Shown: positions 47,163 to 63,310 of the stretch, piece by piece
How positions within the stretch are numbered: position 1 is the stretch's first letter
Layout of the letters: every line of letters begins with the position of its first letter
DNA from: Arachis hypogaea
Lineage: Eukaryota > Streptophyta > Magnoliopsida > Fabales > Fabaceae
Assembly: GCF_003086295.3 (NCBI RefSeq)
Contig: NC_092043.1
Span: 49,938,598 to 50,002,597, forward strand
Direction: 5' to 3'
Length of the DNA: 64,000 nucleotides
Notes under the pieces: generated by a model
The model's database searches: none
Seen by the model: the letters and a program-made list of their open reading frames with translations, nothing else
What the model was told of the DNA's origin: nothing
Made by a program: the position numbers and the translations under genes

Positions 47163-48749
47163 TACCTATTTCAATTCTTGTAAATTTTTATTCTAATAAA
47201 TTAAGTTATTAATATAATTTTAGTATTTTATGTCATTAATATTAATATCCTTTTAAAATATCCTTTTTCCTAAGAAACTATGTATATGCTTTAATTTGAT
47301 AAATTATTACTTTTATACAATATGGCGTTATATACATTTACTAGTTGTTTATATGATTAGATGTAATTATATTTAATGTATTTTATCATTTTATTAAAAT
47401 TAATTATATTAAATGATTAAGATTATGATATATTATCATTATTTTATTATTATCATATCAATTTTTTATTGTCTATATTATTTTTAAGTATTCTCTTATA
47501 TTATATATGTGTTCATCTCTATAAAAATTTACTGCAAATTACAGCCAAAGTATTATATATTTTCTTTTTATTTCTCTTTTTATATGTACAAAATGCATCA
47601 AATTATTGCTATTGTTTTTTCTAATAATTTTATTTATCTTCTATTTCTATTTATTTTTCTTCAATACTTTATTTGTTTTTATTTTTAAATTTTTATTTTA
47701 TTTTATGCATTTGTTCTTTTTAAATTTTTCATAAGTTTATTATAATTACTACCCATGTCCTTATGGCTGATAAACAGAGACAAATGCTTATTGATTATTA
47801 CTTTAAAAGTGTATAATAAAATTAAAAATGAAAATATCAAATTATTGTCTAGAAATTGAGATTGATTATATCTATGTTAATATCACTTTAAAGATTTTAT
47901 ATAACGTGAATATATGTTAAAATTAAGACAATTGCATATTTTTATGATTTATTTATTTAATTTGAATATAATTTATTCTCTATTTTGTTTTAACCCAACC
48001 TTTGATTTTTATACAGATTCATTATCTCAAGTATATTATAAGTATTTCTAAATGATGTGAACAAACTCTTGTAATCATAATAGTTATATTGACCACCTTT
48101 TTTTCTATTTATAACTTATTTGAACATTTAATTAAAAGTATAAATAAACCGTTGAAAAAAAATTATGACTTTTATATAAAATGCCGCATGCATCTTGATT
48201 TAGTTTTATGATCATCATTAAATTATGAAAAATATTATAATATTTTATATTTTCTGTTTGCGATCAATATATTAATAAAAATTAAATATTTATAGCAATG
48301 TAAAATATATTTTTTGATAATAAAAATTTGATCAACAATAAAATAAAAAAAAACTCAACATGAAAATTATAAAATATACATTAGAATTTGAAAGGGAGAA
48401 AGGCAATAATTTTTATTTTATTTTTTGAAAATAATATAGTATCAGATTAATTGTAAGTTAAATAATAAATAAAAAAGTTATTGGTGATTCTATATTTGTA
48501 TTAATTAATTTAATAATTTTTTTATTATGAACATGATCAAATGAAAGAAATTTATGCTAATAGTGACTATTGATTTTACTTAGTAAATACTAAATTTTAA
48601 GTGCATTAAAATAAAATTATCATTTATTTTTGTATTATTTGAAGTTTTTGATATGGTATAGTTTTAAAAAAACATGGATATTAAAAGTTTAAAATTAGCA
48701 CTTTTTAATCAATTCAAAGTATCACGGATAGAAGTTAATGGGTCTCAAA

Positions 48750-49065
48750 TTTTGTTTTGAGCATGATCTTTGAAGACTTCATTCTTTAATTTGTTTGTCA
48801 AAATAAATTAAAGAGAATTAGAGAAAATAAAGGTGCTTTAAAAGAGAGAGCATGAATTAAAAACATAAAATAATTATATTAAAAATGTAAATTATACTTA
48901 AGTTCAACAATAATCTGAGATACTTTATATAAGAGAGATGAAATCACAAAACTCATGGAAGTCTCTAACAAACTCTTCAAAACTAATTGCTAATTAATTA
49001 CAGATGGACCAATAATTTTATACATGTATAAAACTCTAAGAAACTAAATTAGAGACACTCTAACA
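48750..49065 (-). repeat. Putative 3' LTR of the copia element
   Basis: On the - strand, directly after the pol remnant and a purine-rich tract (TTTGAGGGGGCATAACGAGG), an LTR-like start TGTTAGAGTGTCTC occurs at 49065. A promoter-like TTATATAAAGTATCTC lies about 150 bp in. The far end (..CA) is not resolved, so the left coordinate is approximate. Confidence 0.45.
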
Positions 49066-53680
<4,615 letters not shown>

Positions 53681-55434
53681 TTATTATACTTTTTTCATAT
53701 ATATTAATTTTTTAATAATTTTTTAAATTTTTTTTAGCTTATAACCAGAATATTCATTGGAGAGTATGATAATTAATTTTTTATTAACATAAAGGCATTC
53801 TAATAGTTGAAATACTTTTAAAGTTAAGACTATTTTCTAATATTTTGTCACCCATTATTTGAGCATTAACTCTAATAGAGACATGAATGAAAATTGAAAT
53901 AAATATCTAATTAATTTTATTATTTTTGTATTTTTTGATTAATTCATAAAGTTATCAATAATGTTGAGCTAATATTTTGATTTGGAACCTAAATTTTAAT
54001 TTACTCAATTTAATTCTAGAAAATATTTGTGACTCATGTTAGTTTTTTGAATATTTTTTATTAATAGTGTACTGATATGATATATTAACATGGATTATCA
54101 ATATCACATATCAGAACATATTTTAACCATATGTAATAGGACGATGACATGTTAAATAGATAGGTGATCCAAAAAGAAGAGATTGTCTTTTATTTTTTTA
54201 TTATAATAAAAAAAATACGAGTAATTTTTGTAATTATAATAATTGTTGAGTGTTAATTTAGTGTTTGATGTTAACTCATCCAACTTAGATTATTGTTGGT
54301 CATTTTTATAAAACTTAATAATCTTTTAATGATTATTTTGTGAATAATATTTGTTAGGTATTATTTTGTCAATGTCTAAATTTTCAGCTATCGAATTGGT
54401 AATTAACTCAAACAAAAAAATAAATAAAGAAGAAAAAAATAAAAGAATAAGATGGAAAAAACTCCTAAAAAAACTAAGGTCCATCTCCAATAAATACAAT
54501 AGAAAATATGTTAGAAGAATCTATTCGATCTACTCTATAGTTTTCAAGGCTTCATGTTTAGCTGATTAATCTGATAATTTATTTATCTCTCTTTGAATCG
54601 AGCTGAATCTAACACATTAATTTCACTATAATTTCAATTGAAATACTCTTTTGATTAAATCTAAATTCGTATGAGATTAGATGTTTTTTAATTATTCACC
54701 AAAAAAGTTTCACTATATATCTAAGTAATTTGTTGATTTTTTCACTATACCATCTAGTCCGTAATTCTATTAGAAGAAAATTACTGCTCAAGACCTTTTC
54801 AAAGCGCCTATGTAACTAACTCGAATAAAACAAATAAAATAATTACTTATTATTTTAATATTAAAATCAAATTAACTATTAGACTTAAATAATTTTATAA
54901 AATTTTCATGGCCATAACAACTACTATGCGTGTTTTCGTTTAAAATATTAAAAAAATTATATATATTTCCGTATATTATCGATATACTAGTTTTTATAGT
55001 AAAAAAAGGGTGTGTGGGGAGTGAAAGTATTTGTGGGGGGACAAAGATTCCTGTTGTTGTTATTGTTGGGTTTGGACCATAGCCACACAACAACACTCTC
55101 AGTGGGTCCCACTCACTTTCCCTCTTCACTCTTCACGCCCCCCTCCCACTTTCTTCCTTACACGTGGTTTCTTTATCTCTTCTCATTTTCTCGTATCGTC
55201 CACTCACGAGAAATTCATTAATTAGTATTTACTATTTAGTAGTCAACGCCCACCAAATTAAGTTGATTTTCCTTTTTTTATGTTTCATTTTATTTTTTAT
55301 TTACCATTCATTTTTTATTTATTAAATATATGTAAAAATAATAGAAATTAAATTAGTTGAGATAGTGAATATTTATAATTTAATAAAAAAACTTGGATTT
55401 AAGTATTTGATATAATAAGAAAATATTTTTTTGG
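53681..55434. other. Intergenic, no gene seen
   Basis: AT-rich up to about 55000. A more balanced island at 55010-55220 contains GGGTCCCACTCACTTTCCC and the G-box ACACGTGG. It looks like regulatory or UTR-like sequence, but no gene follows on either strand. The missing 5' part of the copia element was not recognised here. Confidence 0.4.
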
Positions 55435-56345
55435 ATAAAGTACTAAATCAATCCTTACGTTTGGACGTAATTTTATTTTGGTCTTTAAGATTTAAAGTGT
55501 CCTTTTTTAATCCAAAATATTTTATTTAGTTTTAATGTAGTTTTACTATGAGCTCAAAGTTAAATAATTAACGAAATATCCTTTATGACAGCAGTACAAG
55601 AACAATATCGATAATTTGAAGAATAAATACAAGTTTCAAAAGCACAAAATCAATTGTAAATGCATCAATACATTTATTTATCATTCTTCTTATAATTTAA
55701 ATGAAATATTTTCTATAAACTTAAAAAGAAAGATAAATAAATGTATTTGATGCATCTACAGTTGATTTTGTGCCTTTAGAGCTTGTACTTGTTCTCTGAG
55801 ACTACGTTTGTTTCTAAGAACAGAATAAATCAAGATACCGAGAATAAGACATAAATGATAGAGACATAAAATTGTGTATTCTTGTATTCTATTTGGTAAT
55901 AAATTAGAACAAATTATAAAAATCTAATTTATCACATTTTTTCATTCAAAAATTTGAGAAGAAAAATATAATAATAAAAAATATAATTATAAAAAATTAA
56001 CAAAAATAATGAAAGAAAAAATAAAAAATAAGTTGTGTCTCTTGTTAGTGTCTTAGTGTTTCTGGATACAATGTCTTTGTTCATATCTCATTTGTCAAAT
56101 ACAATTTTGTGTCTTTGTGTTCATGTCTCAGTGTCCTGTCTTTAAAAATAAACGCAGTCCAGATTATCGACCTTGTTTTTATACTGCTGTTATGTAGGAT
56201 ATTTCATTAATTATTTAACTTTAATCTCACGGTAAAACTACATTAAAACTAAATAAAATTTTATTAAATTCAAATAGGACATTTTAAATTTTAAGGACTA
56301 AAATAGCATTACGTCCGAATATAGAGGACGAATTTAGCATTTTAC
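55435..56345. mobile_element. Inverted-repeat element interrupted by a nested MITE
   Basis: Outer arms: GGATAAAGTACTAAATCAAT and TTTGGACGTAATTTTATTTT on the left, and TAGCATTACGTCCGAATATA with GAATTTAGCATTTTAC on the right. Inner blocks ATGACAGCAGTA / TACTGCTGTTATG and ATATCGATAATTTG / CAGATTATCGACC are also opposed. A second, shorter inverted pair lies within the left half (ACAAGTTTCAAAAGCACAAA against TTTGTGCCTTTAGAGCTTGT, with ATAAATAAATGTATTTGATG). The right arm is interrupted by the element at 55800-56159. Probably a Mutator-like MITE; no coding capacity. Confidence 0.65.
55800..56159. mobile_element. MITE, GGCTGCGTTTG family, copy B (nested)
   Basis: Starts GACTACGTTTGTTTCTAAG and ends CTTTAAAAATAAACGCAGTC, inverted termini of about 20 bp with mismatches. 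About 360 bp, the same length class as 40228-40592. It is inserted in the inverted-repeat element 55435-56345. Confidence 0.65.
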
Positions 56346-58133
56346 TTTTTTTTATAGGTTATAGTTAGAAAAAAAAAGTTAAACGCTAATTCTTCTCATA
56401 TTTTCATTACATATAGCATAAATTAATATTAATTAATAAAAAACTTTTGCTAACCTTCAACGTTGAATTCAATACAAGCTAGGATAGATACATATGTAGT
56501 TTTACAAGATGCATGTGACGTTTATATATGTTAGAATATGCAAAAATATTTCGTATATACTAAAAATTTACTATTAATAAATTAGTTATTATATATTTAT
56601 ATATTGATTTTTTTTAATTGAATAAATAATTATCAAAATAATTAAACTGACATATTAGAATAATCAAACTTATAACAAATAAACTAATAATTAAATTTAT
56701 TTTTAAAAGTATAATAAAAATTTTATGAGATACTAAATATTTGTTTTTATATACGATGATTTATTAGTGATTAATTTTTTATATATGCATAATATAATTG
56801 TAGAATATGTAATTAGAGATTAAATTTGCATAAAAATCAAAATTCTACACAAATATTAAATTATATATTATCATATTAAAAAGTAATTTTTTTAAAATAA
56901 ATTATTTATAATTTTATTTAAACACATAATATTTAATTGAATTACAGTATTAAAAAGCCTTTTACATACATTGTCAACTTATTTTCAATATTAAATTCAA
57001 ATTAAATAATTCATTAAAAACAAAGAAAAACGTAACGTGCAGGTTACATCTCTTAATAGACAAAAACAACGCGTTTATTTATTTATTCATACATAAGGTT
57101 CATTCAAGTGTGAAAATAAGATTGAGAAAAAGATTGCTTCTTAATATTTTTTTTTCCTAAAAGAAATGTTGATAAGAATTGTGCTACGTAGAAAGTCACT
57201 TATTGCTTTGCATTGAATATATAACTTGAATAAATTTTACCCTGAATATTTTAGTCTTATATAACACTATGTTAGGTATACATACAAAATTAAACTAAAT
57301 AAGTTAAATATATGTTAGAATACAAATTACATATTAAAAATGAGTGAAATAATATTTATATTTATATACAATTACATAGTGATTTTTTTTTTGTACATAG
57401 TATTTTTGTCTTTCATATTTTTTTATTTTTAATTAAAATTTTAATATGCATGTTAGACAAATAAATTTTTTAACAAAATTTATTATAAGATAAAATGATG
57501 AACAATAATTTTTAGAGAATAAAAATTTGTTAGAAAATGAAATTCCCAGTTTAATTTTTTTTTAGGAACCAATTTGGTTGTTTACAATTAAATTTTAATA
57601 AAATGATATGACTAAATTGATGAATTAAAAGAATTATATGAAATTTAACATTATATTTAAAATTTTATTTAAAAATTATTTATGATAAATAAAGCTACTC
57701 TGATCTTAGATATAAAAGTAGTGAAAATAAATAATATAAATTTCAGAAACATTGTTTTCCAAGTAAACCTTTATCCTTATAATTATAATTTGACAAACAA
57801 CAGTAAAAACCTTCAAATTAGTACAAAGACCCAATTATATATATTTTCTTTAAAAAACAAGAGAAAAGATAAGAATAAAAGTCTCCATGACATACATCTT
57901 TAAATTATGAATTTATTCATCGTAATATATTTTACATCTGGAGACATATAGGAAGTGTACTGTTTTTTATAATGCTTTAAGGGCAAGAAAAAAAATTCAG
58001 AAAAATTATTTGTTTTCATATGAATTTCCCCCAAGGGCATTGCACATGCAATATTATGGCTTGGCCTACAAATATATTTTTCCATATGCCCATATCCCTG
58101 TGAGCTCCTAATTAGTAAATGTTTCTGTCGGTA

Positions 58134-58136
<3 letters not shown>
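56346..58136. other. Intergenic, no gene seen
   Basis: AT-rich. A recurring AT-rich module (AATTAGTTATTATATATTTA and ATTTTTTATATATGCATAAT) occurs at about 56550-56830. No coding region is supported. Confidence 0.4.

Positions 58137-58198
<62 letters not shown>
58137..58198. repeat. (TA)n microsatellite
   Basis: About 30 TA units, followed by GATATTTATTTAG. Confidence 0.95.
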
Positions 58199-58201
<3 letters not shown>

Positions 58202-59188
58202 ATTTATTTAGACCATTTAATTAATTTCCTAGGAGCTTATATTTGTTGAGTTATTATCTATCATACATAAACATTTACACAAGTACAAGATAAGATATGA
58301 CACGATGAAATATATGAACATATAAATTTTAAACTTTTATACGATATAAAAATATATCATATATATAAAATATAAAATATTTTTTATATAAATTATAATG
58401 ATATTTTGATATTTTATTGATATTAAAATATAAATTAAAATTTTAATTATTTTTAATATTTGTATTTAATTATATAAAATATTTAAAATATTTGTTATTT
58501 TAATAAATATTAATATATATTATTTTCAAACACGTTTTAAAAATATATATTAAGAATAAGTTTGGATATGCTAACATATGATGGTATTAAGTGTATCTAA
58601 ATATATTCGAGAAATAATTTTTTATTTTTTATTAAGACACAATTAAATACAAAAAAAAACATGCATTTCAATAAATATCATATCTAAAATATATCTGATA
58701 TATAGACACGATAACTAAAGAAAATGTCTATATTTCATAGATTATTATTTACCGTTCTTGTTATATTTATTTTCTTTATTTTAGTTTGTTCCAATTTTAT
58801 AAATGTATATGGGCTAATTTTTCTTAATTATTTCCAAAAGCTTTTGTATCAAATCCATCAATATTCTAGATGACTCAAAATCAAAACCATATTTTATCAA
58901 ATCTTAAATTTTAAATTCTACGTATTACTTTAATAGATAGTGATGCGATTATAATTTTATTTAAAATGTAAGTCATTGTCGAATTTAATAGACATTATTT
59001 GACCTTCTTATTGAATACGATATATAACGCGTGTTACTTTTTAATCTTCCGTGTAAAATATAATAGTAATTATATTTTCCATTTATACATGATGTATTTT
59101 TAGTTTAAATCCCGAGTATATTCTTAGTAATTTCATTGTTGTCACTCAATAATTTTAGATACATATGTTTGAAATAATAATAGGAAAA

Positions 59189-59343
59189 CTAGGAGGTCAG
59201 CAATTTTTGTATTTTGTGACTAGCACTTAATTATAAAAAGAAAAGTGAGTGATCTTTTATTATTGAATATAATCTCACATCATTAAAAATATTATTAATG
59301 GCCAATTAATTATTACAAAACACAAAAATTACTGACCTCCTAG
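59189..59343. mobile_element. MITE, CTAGGGGCCAGCA family, copy B
   Basis: Starts CTAGGAGGTCAGCAATTTTT and ends AAAAATTACTGACCTCCTAG, inverted termini of about 20 bp. Size (155 bp) and end sequence are close to the copy at 16730-16881 (CTAGGGGCCAGCA). Mismatches between the families' ends are covariant, as each copy keeps its own ends complementary. Confidence 0.75.
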
Positions 59344-59352
59344 CACTTCTCA

Positions 59353-59489
59353 TAATAATATTATGTGTATGCTAAAAATTAATTATTTGTATAAAATATA
59401 TGTTAAAAATAAATTAAATAATATATTATTTGTATATAAATACACGATGACTAATTTAATAATTGATATTTTATATGCACATAACATTT
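59353..59489. mobile_element. Short AT-rich MITE
   Basis: The ends TTATGTGTATGCTAAAAATT and the reverse complement of ATTGATATTTTATATGCACA match imperfectly. The core ATATGTTAAAAATAAATTAA is of the AT-rich module type seen repeatedly in the window. It lies immediately next to the MITE at 59189-59343. Confidence 0.5.
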
Positions 59490-59639
59490 TTATTTATTAA
59501 GCTGTTTAAATGAAAATGAGTATTTTTATTAACGATAATCTTGTTAGTTCAATTAGAAAGAGTTGAAATATTTGAAGAAGTTATTCTTTTAATCATACAA
59601 ATAAATAAGATTATCGTTATAACAGAAGCGGAAGATAGC

Positions 59640-59885
59640 GACAAATTATATAAATCGCTGTATTTTTTTAAAAAAAACTTATTTTCAAAATTATAAATAA
59701 TTTTATCCATTTAGCCGTTGTTATATCACTAATTGTTAGAAATCGTCGCAAAAACTAATCTTTACATCTCAAATCATGCTCATTTATAAATTGTTAGAAT
59801 GTAATTTTGTGATAGTCTAAAATCACTTTAAATTGTTGTTATTATAAAAAAAAAACCCGCCACTATTGATGTATTTATTATAGTG
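59640..59885. mobile_element. Orphan CACTA-type terminus
   Basis: Ends ATTGATGTATTTATTATAGTG at 59885, the reverse complement of a CACTATAATAAATACATC-type end. It is preceded by CCCGCCACTATTG and by opposed short motifs (GCGACAAATTATATAAATCG, AATCGTCGCAAAAACTAA). No left CACTA end is visible, so it is a truncated or solo end. Confidence 0.45.
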
Positions 59886-60282
59886 TATTATATTATAAAA
59901 TTACTTATTTCGAGGTTGTTAGGAATATGAATATTAATGATTATAAAAAGAGTTAAAATATCAAGAACATTTTTTTGGGTTTAAAGCGAATTTTTTGTGT
60001 ATGACTTTTTCTTCTTTTTTATTTGTGCCTATGTATCATCGTATTTCAAGCTTGGATGCTTTATAATAAATAAGGGCTCAATTTATATATTCTCAAGAAG
60101 AAAGTATTTATATAAGTATTTAGTGATTCAACAACTTGTATTACTTTAAAATTTTGACAAATACAAGATACCAATGTAAATGATAGTAATGCAAGCGTAT
60201 GCACCATTTGAATTTATTTGTACTTATATCACCACATTTCAGGCTCACAGGCTCTATTATAAATAGAGTTTAATTTGATATA

Positions 60283-60433
60283 ATGACAGTGTAAAATATT
60301 TTATACAGTTATATAATTATATATATTTTTTTAAATGATCATTTACTTAATTAATATGAAAAAGTAATTATTTTTATTTATATAACGTTATATAATTAAA
60401 TACATGTATAAAATTACTTTATACTAATAGTGC
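60283..60433. mobile_element. MITE with GACAGTGTAAAAT-type inverted ends
   Basis: Left TGACAGTGTAAAATATTTTA, CAGTTATATAATTATATA; right arm GTTATATAATTAAATACATG, AATTACTTTATACTAATAGT pairs with it imperfectly. About 150 bp, no coding capacity. Confidence 0.55.
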
Positions 60434-61821
60434 ATTAAAATTAAAATCTTATAAATAAGAATTTAATTTATATATATTGACAAAAAAATTATATACATTT
60501 TTAGTAAAAAAAACATAACAAATTTAATTAATTATTACATCAAGAACAATATATATTAATTAAAAAATTTATAACTTTACAAGTTTAATTTCCAAATATG
60601 AATCTTTAATTGAAATTTAATATAAAACTCTTTATATGATCATATATAGAAATTAAAGTTGACAGATAAATAAGGAAAGGAAAAAACTACCTTATATACA
60701 TACAAAAGAAATCATCATCAGTTATGAAGCATTTGCTGACTAGTATATGAGAAGATATTGCATGTATTCATGAACCTACGTCAGCAATATGATCTTGATC
60801 AGTAAAGTTAATTAATTAATTAAAACTCTTAATAAGTTTTTTAACTAATTAATTCACATGACAAGGTATAATTTGTAACAAATTTTGGTAATTTCATAGT
60901 AACACACTAACACGGAAATATATAATAAGGGCAATATCTCGTGACGAGATAAAGGAAAGTATTCAAAGCGCAATTTGGACGAGTTGACAATAAATAAAAA
61001 GAAAAAAAAAAGAAGAAGCAAACATTAGTAATATATGTGTATATTATATTATATATGGGAAATAGTAATTTATTCAACAATTCAACAATAACTACATTAG
61101 GATTTCAATAAATTATTTTATTCAGAAAGACAATTTTTTTAAGATTAAATAAATCATTACCTAATTATCTATACTATTTTGAAATTCTCACAAAGGTAAA
61201 TTTCTAGTTATATAAAATGTAAAATTGTTTAATTGTAATTACTCATAACTAATTTGGAAAGAAATATTTATGGTCAAAGGATCAGAATTCAAACTTAAGG
61301 AAAAGAAAGGTTTATTGATCAACAAGTTCTTTTAAAAGGCTGCCATGTTAATAAGTAATAGAAATTTTTTAACTTTAGTTTAATAAATATTAGTAATGGT
61401 TTTAATTATCATATATTCTAATGACATATTTTAGAATTACTATTAGTAAAATTTTAAGCGTTTTATTTCAATAAAAATATAATTTTGATTCATTAATCGT
61501 GTTAAGAATTTTACATAATTATCAAGTTATATTTATGAACTTATATAATGTTTTAAATAATTATGAATTTAGATAATTTTTTAAATAATAAATTTAAAAA
61601 TTAATTAATTTTTTGATGTGATAATACATGATAAATGTCTTTGTAAAATTTTTGTACACTAGTAATATATGAAAATTAAATTTGTAATAAGTACATAATA
61701 AATCCGTTAAGCTTAAATTTTGCATATTTATTATAAAAATATTTTTAATTAGTAATCTTAACATGTATGTTTAGGATATATATTAACTAAATATATTAGT
61801 AAACTAATTTACTAATTTACA

Positions 61822-61955
61822 TCGGTTGAGCAATCAACTCCCTCGTCTATTTAAATAAGTTGAAAGTTTGAACTTTTTAATCTGTATTAAGTTAATTAAG
61901 TCTTTAAATAGAATTTCGATTTACAACAAATTAATTCTTAGTGTGAGAACGACTA
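61822..61955 (+). repeat. SINE family, copy 10 (degenerate)
   Basis: CATCGGTTGAGCAATCAACT (A-box-like head), CCTCGTCTATTTAAATAAGT, TGAAAGTTTGAACTTTTTAA, TCTTTAAATAGAATTTCGAT and TTACAACAAATTAATTCTTA follow the family order. The CATGCAGCAA segment is lost. Confidence 0.55.
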
Positions 61956-62716
61956 AATCTAAACCTAAACCTATTAGCTTTTAGAGAAATAAAAAAGTAA
62001 CTAAATATTAATGTTTATTTGGGTATTATTAAGTTGATAAAAAAATATCTTTAACATGTTTGATAAATTTTTAGTAATAAAAATAAAAGTACTAGAAAAA
62101 TAAAAAGATCTTTTTTTAAAGTTATAATTTATATTTTTTAAAAGATATTTTTTTAAAAAAAAAATATTGTTTACAAAATAAATAAACAAAAAATATTTTT
62201 ATATTATTATATCCAAATATAATTAATAAATAAAATATATTTTTATATAATATATCCAAATATAAAATTATTTTTATTTTTTATAAAATTTTTTAAAAAA
62301 ATAATTCGAAAAAATATATTTTTTTAAAAGTTCAATAAAAAACCCGAAACAGGATTAATTTAAGCTATTTTTACTATATCTTTTGTAGTCTGGTGAATAT
62401 TATTGTACCTTTTATTTATTGGTGACTAAACGTACTAGTAATTATTAGTGGTAATTGGTAATTACTCTTAAATTTATTACAGTTTAGGGAGTGTGAGAAA
62501 CACGCGTAATGAGTTTGGCGATTGGGAATGGGAAGGGTGATGAGTGAGGGGGCGCTGCCCGTTCATAGGACGACAATCCCATTTCCCAATAAAAATACAA
62601 CTACTTTCTCTCTTCCAACACCGTCACCGTCACCGTTTCATCCTCTCTTCTCTCTTGTCCCCTCCCGTCAATCTTGACGCCGTCACTCCCTTCATTCCAG
62701 CCGCCCGCTCTCACTC

Positions 62717-62788
62717 ATGGACTCGTCTGTTACAACTGGATATACCCCGTCACAAATCCCCTTCCCCACCGGCACCTGCCAGTTGTGA
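62717..62788 (+). promoter_or_regulatory. Candidate upstream ORF 1 (23 codons)
   Basis: ATG at 62717, stop TGA at 62786-62788. Encodes MDSSVTTGYTPSQIPFPTG then TCQL. Matters only if transcription starts upstream of 62717, which cannot be told from sequence. Confidence 0.35.
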
Positions 62789-62901
62789 CCCTGATTGGGT
62801 TAAGAAATTGACCGCGGTTGAAATTATTGCACGCTGTTTTGACCACTCTCTCTGGTTAAAGTTAAACTCCCAAAAGCACCAACACCACCCAACACCAAGC
62901 A

Positions 62902-62902
62902 C

Positions 62903-62931
<29 letters not shown>
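62902..62931 (+). repeat. (CT)n microsatellite in the ARF 5' UTR
   Basis: About 13 CT units. Pyrimidine tracts near transcription starts are common in plant genes. Confidence 0.85.
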
Positions 62932-62933
<2 letters not shown>

Positions 62934-63165
62934 TGCTCCTCTCTCCTCTCTTCCTTCTGCTTATTCAGCTTTTTTTTATCCTCTTTGCTTCAACAATTAA
63001 CCTTAGAAGGGAAAAAACAGACACCAAAGGTTGAATTTTGTTGCTTCTCTTTAGAAGACGAAGAAGAAGAAGAAGAATCTGTGTGGTGTTTTTTGTTGAA
63101 TTTGAGAGTTATTACTTTCAGTGAAAGGGAGATTTTTTTATTATTTTTAATTTTTATTTTGGGGA

Positions 63166-63186
63166 ATGCGAAGTTTGTGGAAATAG
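63166..63186 (+). promoter_or_regulatory. Candidate upstream ORF 2 (6 codons)
   Basis: ATG at 63166, MRSLWK, stop TAG at 63184-63186, 37 bases before the main start codon. Very likely inside the transcript. Confidence 0.5.
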
Positions 63187-63196
63187 TGTGTTTTGG

Positions 63197-63310
63197 ATGA
63201 GAGATCTGTGTTTGTCGGAGAAATGGCATCATCGGAGGCAGCAACAACCATCAAGGTTAATGGTAATTCTCACAACAATAACAACAACAACAACAACTCT
63301 TCGGAGCTGA
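63197..63310 (+). promoter_or_regulatory. Upstream ORF 3 overlapping the ARF start codon
   Basis: ATG at 63197, 26 bases upstream of the main ATG and in another frame; 37 codons, ending TGA at 63308-63310 inside exon 1. Its context is weak (T at -3), while the main ATG has A at -3 and G at +4, so leaky scanning would be needed to reach it. Upstream-ORF control of auxin response factor mRNAs is known in Arabidopsis (through RPL24 and related ribosomal protein mutants), which makes this worth noting. Confidence 0.55.

Larger units (their letters stand above)
45099..48749. other. Intergenic, no gene seen
   Basis: Very AT-rich. It contains the SINE copy at 46168, a (TA)n tract (46768-46794) and a 60-bp tandem duplication at 47056-47162. 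No reading frame with family features. Confidence 0.4.
59886..62470. other. Intergenic upstream of the ARF gene, no other gene seen
   Basis: AT-rich with a MITE (60283) and a SINE copy (61822). A less AT-rich part lies at about 60700-60960, where AATTTGCTGACT..ACGTCAGCAATAT-like arms and TATCTCGTGACGAGATA form small palindromes. No reading frame is supported. Confidence 0.4.
62471..63222 (+). promoter_or_regulatory. Promoter and long 5' UTR of the auxin response factor gene
   Basis: Base composition shifts sharply from AT-rich to balanced at about 62490. The region holds a (CT)n tract (62905-62931), a GAAGAAGAAGAAGAAGAA stretch (about 63057-63076) and GTCACCGTCACCGT repeats near 62620. These are typical of plant promoter/UTR DNA. 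CCCAATAAAAATAC near 62587 is the only weak TATA-like sequence and the transcription start is not determinable. A long open frame (62544-63200) starts only at GTG, shows no domain and is probably not translated. At least three ATGs precede the main start. Confidence 0.6.

Noticed and set aside
60720..60810. Possible microRNA-type hairpin (TTTGCTGACT ... ACGTCAGCAA)
   Set aside because: Pairing is confined to about eight bases at the ends; the rest of the stem does not match, and no known miRNA sequence was recognised.
62544..63200. 218-codon open frame upstream of the ARF start
   Set aside because: It has no ATG at its start (GTG only), passes through the CT and GAA repeats of the 5' UTR, and shows no domain. 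Best explained as an open UTR frame.
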